NCBI GenBank assembly: GCA_037952775.1
Contig: JBANAY010000003.1
Coordinates: 10,912,001-10,976,000, forward strand
Length of the DNA: 64,000 bases
Source: Clonostachys chloroleuca
Lineage: Eukaryota; Ascomycota; Sordariomycetes; Hypocreales; Bionectriaceae
Reading direction: 5' to 3'
Position 1 is the first letter of the stretch; each line of letters opens with the position of its first letter. The position numbers and the translations under genes are program-made. The notes below the pieces were generated by a model. It saw only the letters and a program-made list of their open reading frames with translations. It was not told the DNA's origin and made no database searches. Positions 12,222 through 24,389 of this stretch are shown here, in pieces.

Positions 12222-13881
12222 CTATAAAACAGGACCTTCCCAGGAGTCTCTTGACAGCTTCACATACCATGCCTGCTTGTGTGGAAATGAGACCTGTCTC
12301 TGCCGTGAGAACCCATTTTGCTGCAGCCGCTCTATGAATCTATCGTAGTTGTTAGCAAATTCTCCCTACTTCTCATGCTCTTATGAGCACTTACCTTTCG
12401 TTGTCCACTCTAGGTTCCAAGCAAATGTTCATCGTGCGGTAGTCAGCCGTAAGACACCAGTGCACCAATCCACTGAGCCATGTGGGCACGCGACCCCGAG
12501 CCCACTCTTCTCCAACCAGCACGTGAAGTCCTCTGTCCCAGTCTTGAGATTCGCTGCCGAGCTGCCGGCCGAGGATGTCCTCCTTCACCCAGTAGATCTC
12601 AAAGTAGCCAAATGGGACTCCATCCCACATGCCAATTACAGGGAAGGAGTGGCGCGACTGAAAGGCATCGGTGAGGAAGTTCTGATGATACTGTCCCCAA
12701 AACGCACTTACACGTGGGCTAGACATCCACATCTGCAGTAGGGAGGTATCGCTCAGCGTGGTGAGATGTTGGTTCTCGGCTGCCTTTTGGCCAACCGGGC
12801 CCAAGTATGGAACCGGCTTGGGGGAGTTAGATGCCACCCGGAATGACAGATATTGCCCAACACTAGGGAGATACCTAGAGTAGAACACCTCACCCATTCG
12901 TGGGGGCTTGGGTCGGAGAGGATGGCGGACACCATTTGTCGAGATGTACAGCGGTGGTGGAGGAGGGTAGTATGTAGGAAGATGGGAAGATGAGGCAAAG
13001 GGCCCTGACATGGCACCAGGATTGCCTACAAGAGCCACCGGTGTTGGTGATCCTGGAAGGTCGCTGTCACCGCGGCTGTGGAATGCATTTGGCGGCTGCG
13101 AGTGTGTATGGCGGTGGTGAGGGCGCGACGAATCGGTCGGAGTAGGAGAGCTGGGCCGGCTGTTCGTTGGGGAGCCTGGGAAAGAAGACATGCCCCTGTT
13201 GGGCTGGAGGGTGAAAAGGAACAGCCGCCCGGGGATTTGCCAGAACATCTTCCTCGATACAAACATGCGAGCCCAGCTCTCTCCATTGTCATCCAGGCTT
13301 GTACCAACTGAAGAATTAGAAGTGGCAATCAAGCCCATCCTCTCCAGCTTTGGGATAAGATTCCGGCCCCGGAGCACTCCCTCTCTGGTGATGTTGATCT
13401 TCCAATCCCCTCTGGGCCTACCACAGGGAGGGGTGAGTCTAGAGGCATCCGTCTCAAGGACGTGAGAAGGCTCTGGCTGGTGGAAATACCAATATAGAGT
13501 GACCCAGAGCATCATGGCAATTTGGCGAGTAGGGCTGGCCGCTGGCTTGAACTCATTGCTGGAGGGGTTGGCAATTGAGGAGATGAAGAGCCTGTCCCTA
13601 TCCAAAGTCGGGGTGGTATAAGAGCGAATTGTGCGCTTCGTATTGACCAGTGCACCCAACAGGCCGTCCCGCTCATCAAGGCCGTTCTGGTCATTCTTGT
13701 CCATAGGGTCGTCATCATCGCTCTCGGCCTCAGCCTCGGTTTGGAGAACGATGGTCCAGCCGATGGGAAAGGCATGGTAATGCGCAGCATTCATCTCATG
13801 GCTTCTGAATCCAACACCGCCAAAGACAGGCGTGACCGTGAAGGTCTGGCCGTCTGGCAAATGAAGTAATTGCTGTGGCAT
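12222..13881 (-). CDS. sidL: SidL-like N5-hydroxyornithine acetyltransferase (siderophore biosynthesis)
   Basis: Exons 12395-13881 and 12222-12339 with a 55-nt intron; 534 residues. The C-terminal ~200 residues match the IucB/MbtK-type GNAT domain (Acetyltransf_8), including WMSSPRVSAFWGQ, GYFEIYW, and FPHKQAWYV in exon 2. The second exon completes the domain; without it the enzyme lacks its last strand. SidL acetylates N5-hydroxyornithine for ferricrocin-type intracellular siderophore. SidF, the closest relative, normally sits in a siderophore cluster and carries a peroxisomal signal. This protein ends in GPVL, has no PTS1, and has no siderophore genes around it, which favours SidL. A Ser/Pro/His-rich insert (about residues 235-300) lies between the N-terminal part and the GNAT domain. 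I see no clear SreA GATA site upstream. Confidence 0.75.
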
Positions 13882-14723
13882 TGCGGGGCTCCAATTAAGC
13901 TACACTGCAGAGCTGTCTCATCTGTCATGTGTCGTTGGAGCAAGGATCAACCCAGGCCGGCGTCTCGGCTTGAGCTAGTGGGAGCTAGAAGGACGGGGCG
14001 AAGAAGACGTGAAGCAACAGACAGGGTGAGGGAGAGGAGGAGAGGAGGAGCGGGAGCAGGACATCAATTTAATGGGATAGGAATGTCGTCTGCTCCAGAA
14101 GAGTCAGTCGTGTACGTACAGTTATGCACCTCCAATGAACTAAAAGCTTTGAGTTAATAGTCGGATGCGCTCAGAATAGCATGATACAGTGCAAATGCCC
14201 CTCATCTGTGCCTCCCGCCCCTCCACATGATTCCTGGTTTTGGGCCGGAATGGGAGGTGCGGGGAAATTAAGATTGGCACTGTGTGAGCCCGCATGGCTG
14301 CGTTGCATCGCACAGTCATAGAGTGTGGAATAGCACTGTCCTTTTCCGATGGCATTGCGGATGATCTTGGTCTAGCTCAACCATCAGCCTCCCCTCCGTC
14401 TACTCAAGCCTCCCCTCCAATCAAGGCGTGGTGACATTCTTTCTCCAATGGCGAATTCACTGTTGGGCAAGGCCAACGAGCCCAGAAAGATCACCAGAAC
14501 TCGTGGACCCCGTTGACGGATGGAAGTGTCATCCGTCTGGGTCCCATTGCAAATTTTCATCACATGTGCGCTCTTTTGAGCGAATCGCCCTTCACTATAT
14601 GGATCTTTCTATTCGCTTTGAGGCTAACTAGGTACTATCATATATGTCTACATGGGGATTGGTCGGGTGGGTGGCAGGACCCCGTATCTAGAACCTCTGC
14701 GGACCACTCGATTTCAAATATCT
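13882..14723. other. Intergenic: promoter of the SidL-like gene, 3' flank of MCU
   Basis: A purine-rich tract at about 14023-14062 (pyrimidine-rich on the gene's strand) lies about 150 bp upstream of the SidL-like ATG, as is common in fungal promoters. No other gene is seen. Confidence 0.5.
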
Positions 14724-16200
14724 TCAATTCCCGGCCTTCTTCGTTTCGGGCGACTTTCCCTTCTCCGAGGTATTGTCACCTTTGTCATTATGTCCGCCCT
14801 CCTCGTCCTCATCGTCGTCGTCCCTCCGCTTGTTCTTGTTCTTCTCTTGCTCCAAGACCTCCTTCACCTCCTCGCCACCCAGGTCTTTGGTCTCATCCCA
14901 CTCCACCCCATACTCACTCGCAACGATTCTGACTTCCCTTCGAAGCAGATTGACCTCCTGTATCAGTTGGTCCCAGGTCTGCTGATCAAATCCTCTTTCT
15001 TGATACAGAGCATGCTGCCTCCTGGACACCGTGATATTCATGGCAGCTTTGTAGCTAAGGTCTCGGCTTATGTAAAGAAACCAAAGATATCCACCCATGA
15101 TGGTGGTCAAGCCCGCCAGGTAGGTAATGGGCTCGACCAGGTCCCAACCCATTTCAGTGTGAAAGGTCACATAGTAGACCACTCCCCACCAACCTACCAA
15201 GGCTGCAAACCCTCCCTGGGCGATCCGATGAGCACTTCTGTGTGCTATCTGATCACACTCGTTCTTGATCTTAGCCATACGGTCGACCCTGCGTGACATC
15301 CTTCTCAGATTCATCCGCATGTAGTAAGTTCGATCATTGAAGCTAGGCACGCGGATCCTGAGCTCCTGGGGACACCCTTCAATCTCGATCTCGAACTCGC
15401 GGCCACGGGCGGCGTCTCGGATAAAGTCGCCCACCTCAGTGCTTCCACTCCACCGCACCCAGTTGACGTGACCCTTATTACCAGGACCTTCATGGCCAAG
15501 GCCAGAGTAAGTAGCCACATTGTCTCCATTTCGATTTGCTTTTTCCTGGTCCTTATCCTGCTCCGCCTCGGCTCGAAACACTATCCCAGGAAGCTTCTCT
15601 CGCCCGTCAGCGATGAGGGGGGGATTTCGGCTTGAATCAGTCGTTCCACGTAGGAGAGTGGCTGCTGTGGGTGCACAAGAAGGGCAAGCGGCTCGACTTT
15701 CTCAGTGCCCGTGGTTTGGTTTTCGTCCGGATCGTTCTCGGGATCGATCGTTTTCTGTTTTGGGTGGAACGGCATCGGTATGATCAGCTTAAGGAGTCGG
15801 GTCGGCGTTGTCAATACGGTTCCTGCCGGCAACAAACTTATGTTAGCACGCGTAACTGGCAGCAAGCTACTCCAAGCTTTGGATTTCGCATATTACCTTG
15901 ATAGTCATCGCTAGGCTGGGATTTGACGGTCTCGGCCTCCTCCCGCGTCAAGTTGCTTGCTCTTTGCCATGGCCGGTCGTCTACCTTTCTCTGTGCGTCG
16001 TCTCTCTCGGCGGATGCTCTGTGGGTGGGATTCCGCCGAGCTTCGTGGCGTTGAGTGGTAGTTGAAAGGTGTGCCCGCAAAGTTCTTGGCGGTAACAGGG
16101 ACTGTATTGAAGGGGGAGCTCTTCTTGGCCATGCGCGCAGGACGTTTGGTACGCAGCGGGCAGCCCAAGGCCGTAGGGCTATCGCCAAGTGCATCACCAT
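14724..16200 (-). CDS. Mitochondrial calcium uniporter (MCU) pore subunit, frame broken at one homopolymer
   Basis: Exons 15897-16200 and 14724-15822 with a 74-nt intron. The coding length is divisible by three only if one base is added to the C run (G7 on the + strand) at 15617-15623, giving 467 residues. The N-terminus is Arg-rich with few acids, a good mitochondrial presequence. The segment [17 protein letters not shown] is typical of the fungal MCU N-domain. Two hydrophobic helices flank WDLVEP, the uniporter selectivity-filter motif, with both acidic residues kept. The tail is highly acidic, then lysine-rich. The product should form the inner-membrane Ca2+ channel. Start chosen at the first ATG of the presequence frame. 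It diverges from the MVD gene. Confidence 0.85.
15617..15623 (-). other. Apparent one-base deletion in the MCU gene (C7 on coding strand, expected C8)
   Basis: Upstream the frame reads ...[12 protein letters not shown] and soon meets a stop. Downstream the frame reads [18 protein letters not shown]. One extra C joins them into a continuous MCU sequence. The coding context is A-T-C-CCC-CCC, which also fits a -1 slippery heptamer. Confidence 0.8.
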
Positions 16201-17385
16201 TACTTTCTAAAGCTTGGGTCAAGGATTGGGTTTACAGCCACCACAAATAGTTGAACCCAACTCTATTCTTTCTCCAAATTAATGAAGAGGTTAGATGTCT
16301 TAAAGCGCCACGACACAACCAGCCACGACTCCAAGAATCATGACGTCAGTGGCCGCAATTAGAGCGTCAGGCCTCCAAGTGCGACAAGCCAGCCTACCCT
16401 ACATATTCCACAGGCGACACTGGGCTAAAATCAAGATTCAAGCCACCTCTCAAGAGTTTAAATTTATTTGAGGCTCTACTAGGCTACTTCTTTTTGGTTG
16501 CAAAACTAGTCAAGTTGGTACCAAAACCAGTTTTTGAGGTGGCATACAGGTAAACTAAAGAAGAGACGCTTTACCCTGACGATATCAGGAGCCTATTCGC
16601 ACCTGGTAACCACTTTCCATAATCCTATTCTTAGTTTCCTAAATCGGTTTGTGTAAAGGCCCTCATCAAGTCTTTCAGTCACACTCTATCTCTATAACAT
16701 CCACTCTGATATTGGTAGTATAGTATTGTCCTGGTCTCATCTTCTGGCCATTGGCTTCCGCTGGAAGCGGCCACAGCTGGAATCAAACTAGCCTATTTGT
16801 AGTTTTTTTGGGCCATCGTAATGAGCAAGGGAATGTCGAGGTCAGGCTACACATGTGACTGACATTACCTACACTGAACGAAATTTTCTTCCACGCAGAA
16901 AGTGGTCCACAACTAGATCAAGCAAACACATAGAGAGAAAACTCTTATGAACTGTATACAGAGTAAGACGATGGAATTCTGCTTCATCCTCAAGCCTAAA
17001 ATGATATACATCTGGTCGTCAAGGACGAAATTGGGCATGTTGATGAATTGCCCCGCCAACAAGGATCAACGGGCATTTGCGGGGCTTCAACTTCGTCCGG
17101 TCCCCTCACTAAACCGCTTTAGGGCAGTTCATTAATGGCAGAAAATATGCTCTACTAGGGGACCAGTACGCCTTATCGCACTAGGTATGGAGAGGAGGCC
17201 ACACCGTCTTCCGGAATTCTTCGACCCGAACACGCAGCTTGCCCAATATCTCTGTGTCACCTCTGCTTCCCATCCTGTAGAGCGACAAGAACTCTAGGCA
17301 GACCCTCAAAGCAGGCAATTTCTCACCATTGACCAAGCTTGTATCCCACATTCCCACCGCCCTCATCAAAAATACCCACGTTGCA
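16201..17385. other. Divergent promoter region between MCU and MVD
   Basis: AT-rich centre with no convincing open frame. A pyrimidine-rich leader lies just before the MVD ATG (about 17340-17385). Nothing else is seen. Confidence 0.5.
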
Positions 17386-18615
17386 ATGGCGGACACCAAG
17401 GTCTACAGGGCGAGCACCACCGCGCCGGTGAACATCGCCGTGGTCAAGTGCGATTCCCCAATTGCGTCCTTTTCTAATGCTCGGCGCTGATGACCAATCT
17501 ACAGGTACTGGGGAAAGCGCGATGCGAAGCTTAACCTGCCCACCAACAGCTCCCTCTCCGTCACCCTCTCCCAGGACGACCTTCGCACCCTCACCACCGC
17601 AGCTTGCTCTGCTACCTTCGACGGCGACAGCCTCACCCTCAATGGCGAATTGTCGGACATTTCTGGTGCTCGCACCCAGGCTTGCTTCCGCGAATTGCGA
17701 GCCCGCCGCGCAGCTGTCGAGGCTGCTAACCCCGCCCTGCCTAAGCTCTCGACCCTGCCCCTGAAGATCGTCTCCGAGAACAACTTCCCTACTGCAGCTG
17801 GTCTTGCCTCCTCTGCCGCTGGCTTTGCTGCCCTCGTCCGGGCCATCGCCAACTTGTACGAGTTGCCAGAGTCTCCCTCCGACCTTTCCCTCATTGCACG
17901 ACAGGGTTCTGGATCAGCTTGCCGAAGTTTGTTTGGCGGCTATGTAGCCTGGAGGATGGGCAGCCAGGATGACGGTCTCGACTCCAAAGCCGAGCTGGTT
18001 GCTGAAGCGTCGCACTGGCCCCAGATGCGGGCTCTTATTCTTGTCGTCAATGCTGCCAAGAAGGATGTCCCCTCGACATCTGGTATGCAGCAGACCGTCG
18101 CCACCTCTGGGCTCTTTCAGCAGAGAATAACCCAGGTGGTGCCTGCCAACATGACTCTCATGGAGGAGGCTGTCCGCGACAAGGATTTCGCCAAGTTTGC
18201 TGAGGTTACCATGAGAGATTCTAACTCCTTCCACGCATGCTGCGCCGACACCTACCCTCCCATTTTCTACATGAACGATGCTTCCCGCGCAGCTATCCGT
18301 GCAGTCGAGGCCATCAATACCCAGGCTGGAAAGACTGTTGCTGCCTACACTTACGATGCCGGACCAAACAGCGTTATTTACTTCCTTGAGGAAGATGCTG
18401 CGACCGTTGTGGGTGCGTTCCACGAGGTTCTGGGTGCCGTTGGTGGCTGGAAGGATGGGGCTGCCACCCTGAAGTCGAGCGCCAAGATCCCCGAGCAAAC
18501 TGCTGCTATCCTCAAGGATGGCGTGAGCAGGGTGATACAGACCGGTGTTGGATCAGGTCCCGTCAAGACTGACGAGTTCCTCATCACAGAGGATGGTCAG
18601 CCTGCTAAGCGATAG
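17386..18615 (+). CDS. erg19: Diphosphomevalonate (mevalonate pyrophosphate) decarboxylase
   Basis: Exon 1 is 17386-17447 and exon 2 17505-18615 (57-nt intron, branch-like CTGATGAC); 390 residues, close to the 396 of yeast Erg19. It makes isopentenyl diphosphate from mevalonate diphosphate with ATP in the sterol/isoprenoid pathway. The spliced N-terminus gives VNIAVVKYWGKRD, with the conserved Lys of the KYWGK motif at residue 21. The GHMP ATP-binding loop is at 116-130 (PTAAGLASSAAGFAA). The segment GSGSACRSLFGGYVAW is characteristic. The catalytic Asp is at about residue 305 in YTYDAGPNS. The tiny first exon is needed for the active-site Lys region. Cytosolic or possibly peroxisomal; no PTS1 is seen. 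Confidence 0.97.
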
Positions 18616-19043
18616 ACTTGATACACCATCTTGGAAAGGGTAGCGAAATAGATGTCTGATAATCTTATAGCCAAAATTTTTATGATGATGAACATGAAAT
18701 AATTGTTACTCAAAAATGGATCACGTACTTGTGTATCGTAACGTCCCAACTTTTGGAGTAATTTTTCGAGTGATCAGAATTGGTTGGTTGAGTCGTTGGC
18801 CACTGCGCCCATGTTTGGCTGCCTGGCCAAACAAACGATCTCACTGCCGCCTCACCCCCACACACAATTCCTCGTCCTTCATTGTCTAGCCACCGAACTG
18901 TAAAATGGTGGCTCGAACACCTACGAACTTCAAGTCCCTCTTTTAAATTCTAGCAACGCTCTCTTCATCTACATTCCTTTTTGCTAGCCTCAGGCTCACT
19001 GCTCTGAACCTATAACGAAATACTCAGCCCCTATTTCGTCGCC
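18616..19043. other. Intergenic: 3' flank of MVD and promoter of the DUF647 gene
   Basis: A C/T-rich stretch at about 18845-18895 precedes the DUF647 gene's start region. Nothing else is seen. Confidence 0.5.
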
Positions 19044-20549
19044 ATGAATGGCAAGTCCACACGCGAAGAACAAACCACCAAGGAAATTGACTTCATCAAA
19101 TCGTCTCTAGATGGCCTCTCTGATCTCCTTGCAGACGGTCGCCCCGTTGAAATATTGGAGTGTGATAAATCCGGAAATGTCCAACAACGGTGGTTGCATA
19201 CCAAAGATGGCTACGTGGTTCCCGTAAGTTCCTCTGCCTTGCAAGGCTACCCTGTATCCCTGCGGAACGCCCCAGCTGAATAAATCCAGATCTCGCCTGC
19301 TGGCACGAACAATGACTTCATCGTCCAACTGATCAGGGGATGGCGGAAGACTCTGTTCGATTGCTTTCTGCCCGTGGGCTTCCCCCACTCGGTGTCTGAG
19401 GACTACCTCGCGTACCAGGCGTGCGACTCGATCCAAGCCTTCTTCTCGACCATCACGTCCCTGCTGGCGAACCGAGCCCTACTCCAGGGCCTCGGGGTCG
19501 GAGATGCTAATTCCTCGGCCACGTATGCTCTGCTGCTGACTATCCTCACGGACGCCATGTCCCGGATCGCGACTATTGTCTTTGCCAATCGCTGGGGTCT
19601 CCGCATCGAGCCCGAGGCGAAGCGGTACCGTTTTCTCGCGGACGTCTTCAACGATACGGCCTTCTTCCTGGAACTCTACAGCCCCGCCCTGGGACCATGG
19701 GGCAAGGTGCTTACTCTGAGCGTCGGCGAGGCTCTGCGTGCTCTGTGCGGTGTCGCGGCGGGGGCGAGCAAGGCCGCGCTGAGTGTTCACTTCGCCAAGC
19801 ACGACAACCTTGCCGAGCTGAACGCGAAGGAGGCCAGCCAGGAGACTGCGATGGGCCTGGTCGGCCTCCTCGTCGGGACTCTGGTGGTGAAGCTGGTCCA
19901 AGACAGCCGGAGCGTCATGTTCCTGATGGTCGTGCTGGTCATCGCCCACCTGTTCGTCAACTACGTCGGCGTCTGCAGTGTTCATATGACGAACCTGAAC
20001 CGCCAGCGAGCTGTCATCTTCTTCTCCGAGTACCTCAAGTCCGGCACCGTCCTCTCCCCCAAGGCGGTTGCGAAGCGGGAGAGCATCCTCTTCGAGTCTA
20101 CCCGCATCGTTAACAAGCGCGGTGAGCGTGTCGCCAAGATCGACATCGCAAAGGACTTCCGGGATGCGATAGACAAGCGTAGCTGCGGCGCCGTGTCGGT
20201 CCTCGACGGGCACAAGTACTCCCTCTTCATTGGCAACCAGCACAACGGGCTTGCCAGCATCAAGATCATACTCTGGGATGGCTCCGACCCGTGGTATGCG
20301 GTCAACGCATGGTTCAGCGCCATGAAGATCGCGCAGGTGATGGAGGAGGGCAAAGGCTTCACGAAGGAGGTGGAGCAACTTGTTAAAAAACGAAGCAGCG
20401 AGGATGGCTATGGCGGTCTCACGGACCTTCTGGATTCCGAGTTCAAGGAGAAGATGGAGAGCATGGGATGGGATCTTGATAGCCAGGCTTTCGAGACCAA
20501 AGCCCCCGTCCGGCTCCGCTTCCGACAGGCCCATCGCAAGGACGAATAG
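19044..20549 (+). CDS. DUF647 / RUS (root UVB sensitive) family membrane protein
   Basis: Exons 19044-19223 and 19290-20549, with a 66-nt phase-0 intron; 479 residues. The family hallmarks are present: FLPVGFPHSVSEDYLAYQACDSIQAF near residue 77, then FANRWGLRIEPEAKRYRFLADVFND and the Gly/Ala-rich hydrophobic helices (GLVGLLVGTLVVKLV). The C-terminal half carries the second conserved region (LHAMNRQRA-like motif, here LNRQRAVIF). In plants RUS1/RUS2 act in UV-B sensing and vitamin B6-dependent processes; no fungal function is firmly known to me. Several hydrophobic segments imply a membrane protein. High G+C in the second exon contrasts with the flanks and supports coding. Confidence 0.92.
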
Positions 20550-20839
20550 GGCATCCTTTTACTTTGTACAAATTAGATACCCGGTGTTAGTGATGTTATG
20601 GCGTAACGCCCGCAATCGGCAGGTCCCCGGATCACAGATAGTGCTTGGTCATGACGGGCCGTTGGTTGATTTATCAGATGGCTCGCAAACAACAAGAAGG
20701 GTACTGCTCTATAATGTGTGATCTAATTTACAACTGTTCCGTAAACGCCATTCCTTGGTATCGTGTAGATCATCGCTATTGTACAATTGGTGTTTTCTTT
20801 TTCCTTTTCGATTTGATTCTGCGCGAGGGATGGCTGGTC

Positions 20840-21708
20840 TTAGGCAATACCCGTCCAGCGCATTGCCCGCATCTTGACTCCTTCCCATGTATTTAGCTTA
20901 GGTCGGACATCGAGGTAGAAGCTCGGCCCGCCCTTCCCGTCAGCTCTGCCAGAGTAGAAGTCGATCACGTAGTCGACTCGAGTGCCGCAGCGGTCAATGA
21001 CCCAGTCGTGGCGGTCGAACGGCGCAGTGTATCCGAGGACGGTGTTGATGCGGGCGGTCGGGGTCATGCGGTCCATCTTGTTCGCAAAAGATTCGAGCTT
21101 GGGGCCACCACACCTGGCAAGAGTTGAGGGTTAGGGTCTAGTTCAAAAAAGGGGCGGGAGGAGGAAGAGGCAGGGACTCACTTCGAGGCCTCGACATATG
21201 GTTTCTCCCACTCGAGGATTTCCTTCCACGCTCGCTCATTCACGGCGTTGTGGATTGGCACCACCGTCTTCATGTCTGCAGTTCTCGCATCGTAGCCTTT
21301 GCGCTTCATGGCCTCGAAGAACATCTTCTCAGAGGGGTAGACCCAATTGCCGGACTCGTGGGCTCCAGACTCGATCTCTGCGTTCGCAGAGGCGCCGTGG
21401 TCTATAGGGCAGGCGGCGCCATTGCCAGCCGATCGGGGGATGCTGGAGATGACCCTGTCGGTCTCAAGCCCAGAGCCTTGGCCGGGCGCTGCGGCGGGTG
21501 TAGAAGGGGGAGCGGATGATCCCCACGGGATGTACGAGCTGAAGGTCTGTCCCCAGGTCTTGGGAGGGGTGCGTGCGGAGTGGTCGACGGGGCATTGAGC
21601 TGGCGATGCGCTCTTGGGTTTTGCGGCTTCGGCTGCGCGGGCTTGTGATAGCCAGACCTCACGGGCTTTGTGGTCGACCGGGCATGCGGATTCGGATTTT
21701 TCGGACAT
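20840..21708 (-). CDS. Holocytochrome c synthase (cytochrome c haem lyase)
   Basis: Exons 21182-21708 and 20840-21113 (68-nt intron); 266 residues, like yeast Cyc3 (269). It attaches haem to apocytochrome c in the mitochondrial intermembrane space. The N-terminal part has three CP motifs: CPVDH twice (near residues 9 and 39) and CPIDH near 100. The folded domain includes NWVYPSEKMFFEAMKRKGYDA, VPIHNAVNERAWKEIL, the conserved CGGPKL split across the intron, and APFDRHDWVIDRCG with the haem-binding His. Its 3' end faces the DUF647 gene (290 bp). Whether it serves cytochrome c, c1 or both is not clear from sequence. Confidence 0.95.
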
Positions 21709-22951
21709 TTTGAAGATGGTTCGGGGTTCACGTTTAAAGGAGGGAGACGATATTAAAGGATTATGATAGAAATATACACGACCTCAACGGTCTATATTAC
21801 ACGGACTGAATAGGTCCTTGAACTGGTACTACATGAGATCTGAAATCCGGTCCCTCTGGTTTGGTGTTGACGCAGATTATCTCCATGTTAAAAAAAGATC
21901 TCCCGGTCCGAAGATCTGCCGATCGCGATCCATTGCGTGCGAGCCTGGCCAAGATTAATTATTCATTGCTCGGAACGCTTTGGGGATTAATTAGTAGATC
22001 TTGTTTCTACGAAAATTATGGGTAAGACGAAATGGAAACTTCGATCGCCATAAATGGTTTGCTGATCTGACCTACGTTCGGCAATGTCACAATGCCTTGT
22101 TCCAGATAGTAACAAGACTTCAAGTTACCACAACCCAGCCGAATGAGGATGCCTCGCTGGGCGGCACGAGGTTGATAACGAAGTACATGACCGTGACGCT
22201 GGACCTACAACAATGCGAGCAAGTGGTAATACTGGTTCAATATTCAGCTTTTGAAATGATTTCTTTTGCTTCCACAGAACGGGTTGAATAGAATCTTTTC
22301 ACAAGAAAATTGGGAGATAATCAGGATACATATATAGACTAGAATTTTGGGCAACCGTCATTCAGCTGGACTATCACTGTTATTCACAATGGGAACACGA
22401 CGTCAGAGGTGGCCAATCTGATACTTAGATAATTCTACTTTTGATCGCCTGCCCAATCATTCAAAACTTTTTCTCCGAGACGCCCAAGACGTCGTTGTAT
22501 CTTCTCTGCTCCTTGCATTTGGTCCGCGAGCTGTCAAGTACAACTTAGGGCAATGGCATTGAGATCGCCAACCCTCTGTCAGCCAATTGCTACTATGCTG
22601 TACGACCGATCGCATATACATGCTGGTATGGTGTTGCACATCGAAAACAACGTTTTATGTCTTGACCGGTTCCTGATCCGGGTGATGTGGTGTGGAAGCT
22701 TGGTGGTGTACTTGAAGCGGTGACAGCGCATGGGTCAGCTGGATCCCCCGGGGAATGGCCCGTGGCTACATCATTCTAGCGGGTCACGCGAACCTAAATT
22801 CGCCCTGTCCACTATCGCTGTGTCACGAGTGGGCTTTGTTATCTTGCGTCGTCCATCCTCCCCTTGCGCTTATCATCCGTGCTGGCCGCTGCGCTCCCTG
22901 CCAGCTTCAATTGACTAGAATGCCGATGTGTCTCTACATGCCGATGCTACG
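21709..22951. other. Divergent intergenic region between the haem lyase gene and btn1
   Basis: Upstream of both genes. The longest open frames (for example 22001-22291, +) lack an ATG and recognisable features. No repeat or RNA gene is seen. Confidence 0.5.
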
Positions 22952-24389
22952 ATGACAAGCGCCTCGCCGTCTGCTTCTGGGCTCCTCCCCATGCCTGGCA
23001 CCCCGTCGTCCTCCTGGGCGCTGTATGCTGCTCGAATCAGAGCCGTGTTGAAGAACCCCGACTTGAAAGTCGTTGTGGCCTTCTGGCTTTTGGGTTGGCC
23101 CTCCTCCCCTGCCTTCTCCCTTTTCGTATTTCATGAAGCTAATAGACTTGCTAGGGCTGATTAATAACGTCCTCTATGTCATCATCCTGTCCGCGGCGCA
23201 AGATCTCGTTGGCACCCTTCCCAAGGGTGTGGTGCTTCTCGCCGATGTCCTGCCTTCCTTCCTGACGAAGCTCATCGCCCCATACTTCATTCACCGAGTT
23301 CCTTACAACATACGAGTCCTTGCCTTCATTGCTCTGTCGGCTGTAGGCATGCTAATGGTGGCACTGACGCCACCCAGCAAGTCTGTTGCCGTCAAGCTGA
23401 TCGGTGTCGTGCTCGCAAGTCTGAGCAGCGGCGGAGGGGAGCTGAGCTTCTTGGGCCTTACCCACTACTATGGCCACATGAGCCTTGCTGGCTGGGGTTC
23501 GGGGACGGGCGCCGCCGGCTTGGTAGGTGCTGCGCTATATGTTGCGCTGACAGATTGGTGGGGATTCAATGTTCGGGACAGCCTGCTGTTCTCGGCCTGT
23601 CTCCCCGTGGTGATGTTCATAAGCTTCTTCGTGATTCTGCCTCGCGGGCCGCTTCAAGAGGCCGGCCACGCGAAGCAGTATGATGCCATTCCTGAGAGGG
23701 ACCTGGAGGACGAACAGGTCGAAGACATGTCTAGTCCCGAGGTCTCATCTGCTCTTTTGATACCGGAACCTCCAGGCGCATCAACTGCCTTTGCAAGGCA
23801 ACCTTCGTCGCATACACATTCGTTTCAGCATAACCTACGGCGTGCTGGTGCCCTTTTTGTCCCCTATATGGTGCCGCTGTTCCTTGTGTATGTCGCCGAG
23901 TACGCAATTAACCAAGGTGTTGCGCCCACTCTTCTATTCCCAGTGGAGGAGTCACCTTTCCACGAGTATCGCGGATTCTACCCGTTCTATGGCTTCCTCT
24001 ACCAACTTGGTGTCTTCATATCAAGATCCTCCACACCATTCATTCGGATCCACCACCTTTATCTCCCATCGTTTTTGCAGGTGGGAAACCTACTCTTCCT
24101 GGTGCTCCATGCACTGTACTTCTTCCTGCCCTCCGTCTATGTCGTGTTCTTAATTATCTTTTGGGAAGGCCTTCTTGGTGGCGCAGTATATGTGAATTGT
24201 TTTGCTGAGATTTTGGAAAATGTCCCAGCGGAAGACAGAGAGTTCAGTCTCAGCGCTGCAAGTGCTAGTGATAGCGGTGGTATCTGCGTTGCAGGCATTA
24301 TTGGGATCATTCTGGAGCCTGCTCTGTGTTCATATCAAGTGGCTCATGGTAGACCCTGGTGTCGTAATATCCATGCTCAGCAGGGCTGA
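22952..24389 (+). CDS. btn1: Battenin / CLN3 homologue Btn1 (vacuolar-lysosomal membrane protein)
   Basis: Exons 22952-23093 and 23155-24389 (61-nt intron); 458 residues with about ten hydrophobic segments. The splice joins FWLL to [20 protein letters not shown], the first conserved CLN3 helix. Other family signatures are [60 protein letters not shown] and the C-terminal block [20 protein letters not shown]. Btn1 affects vacuolar pH and basic amino-acid balance. The central loop (about residues 220-290) is acidic and Ser-rich. I chose the ATG at 22952; an earlier in-frame GTG is not a likely start. Its 3' end is only 77 bp from the stop of the opposing transcription-factor gene. Confidence 0.95.

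Noticed and set aside
19479..20534. 351-codon open frame on the minus strand opposite the DUF647 gene
   Set aside because: Antisense shadow of a GC-rich exon. The + strand carries the clear family match.
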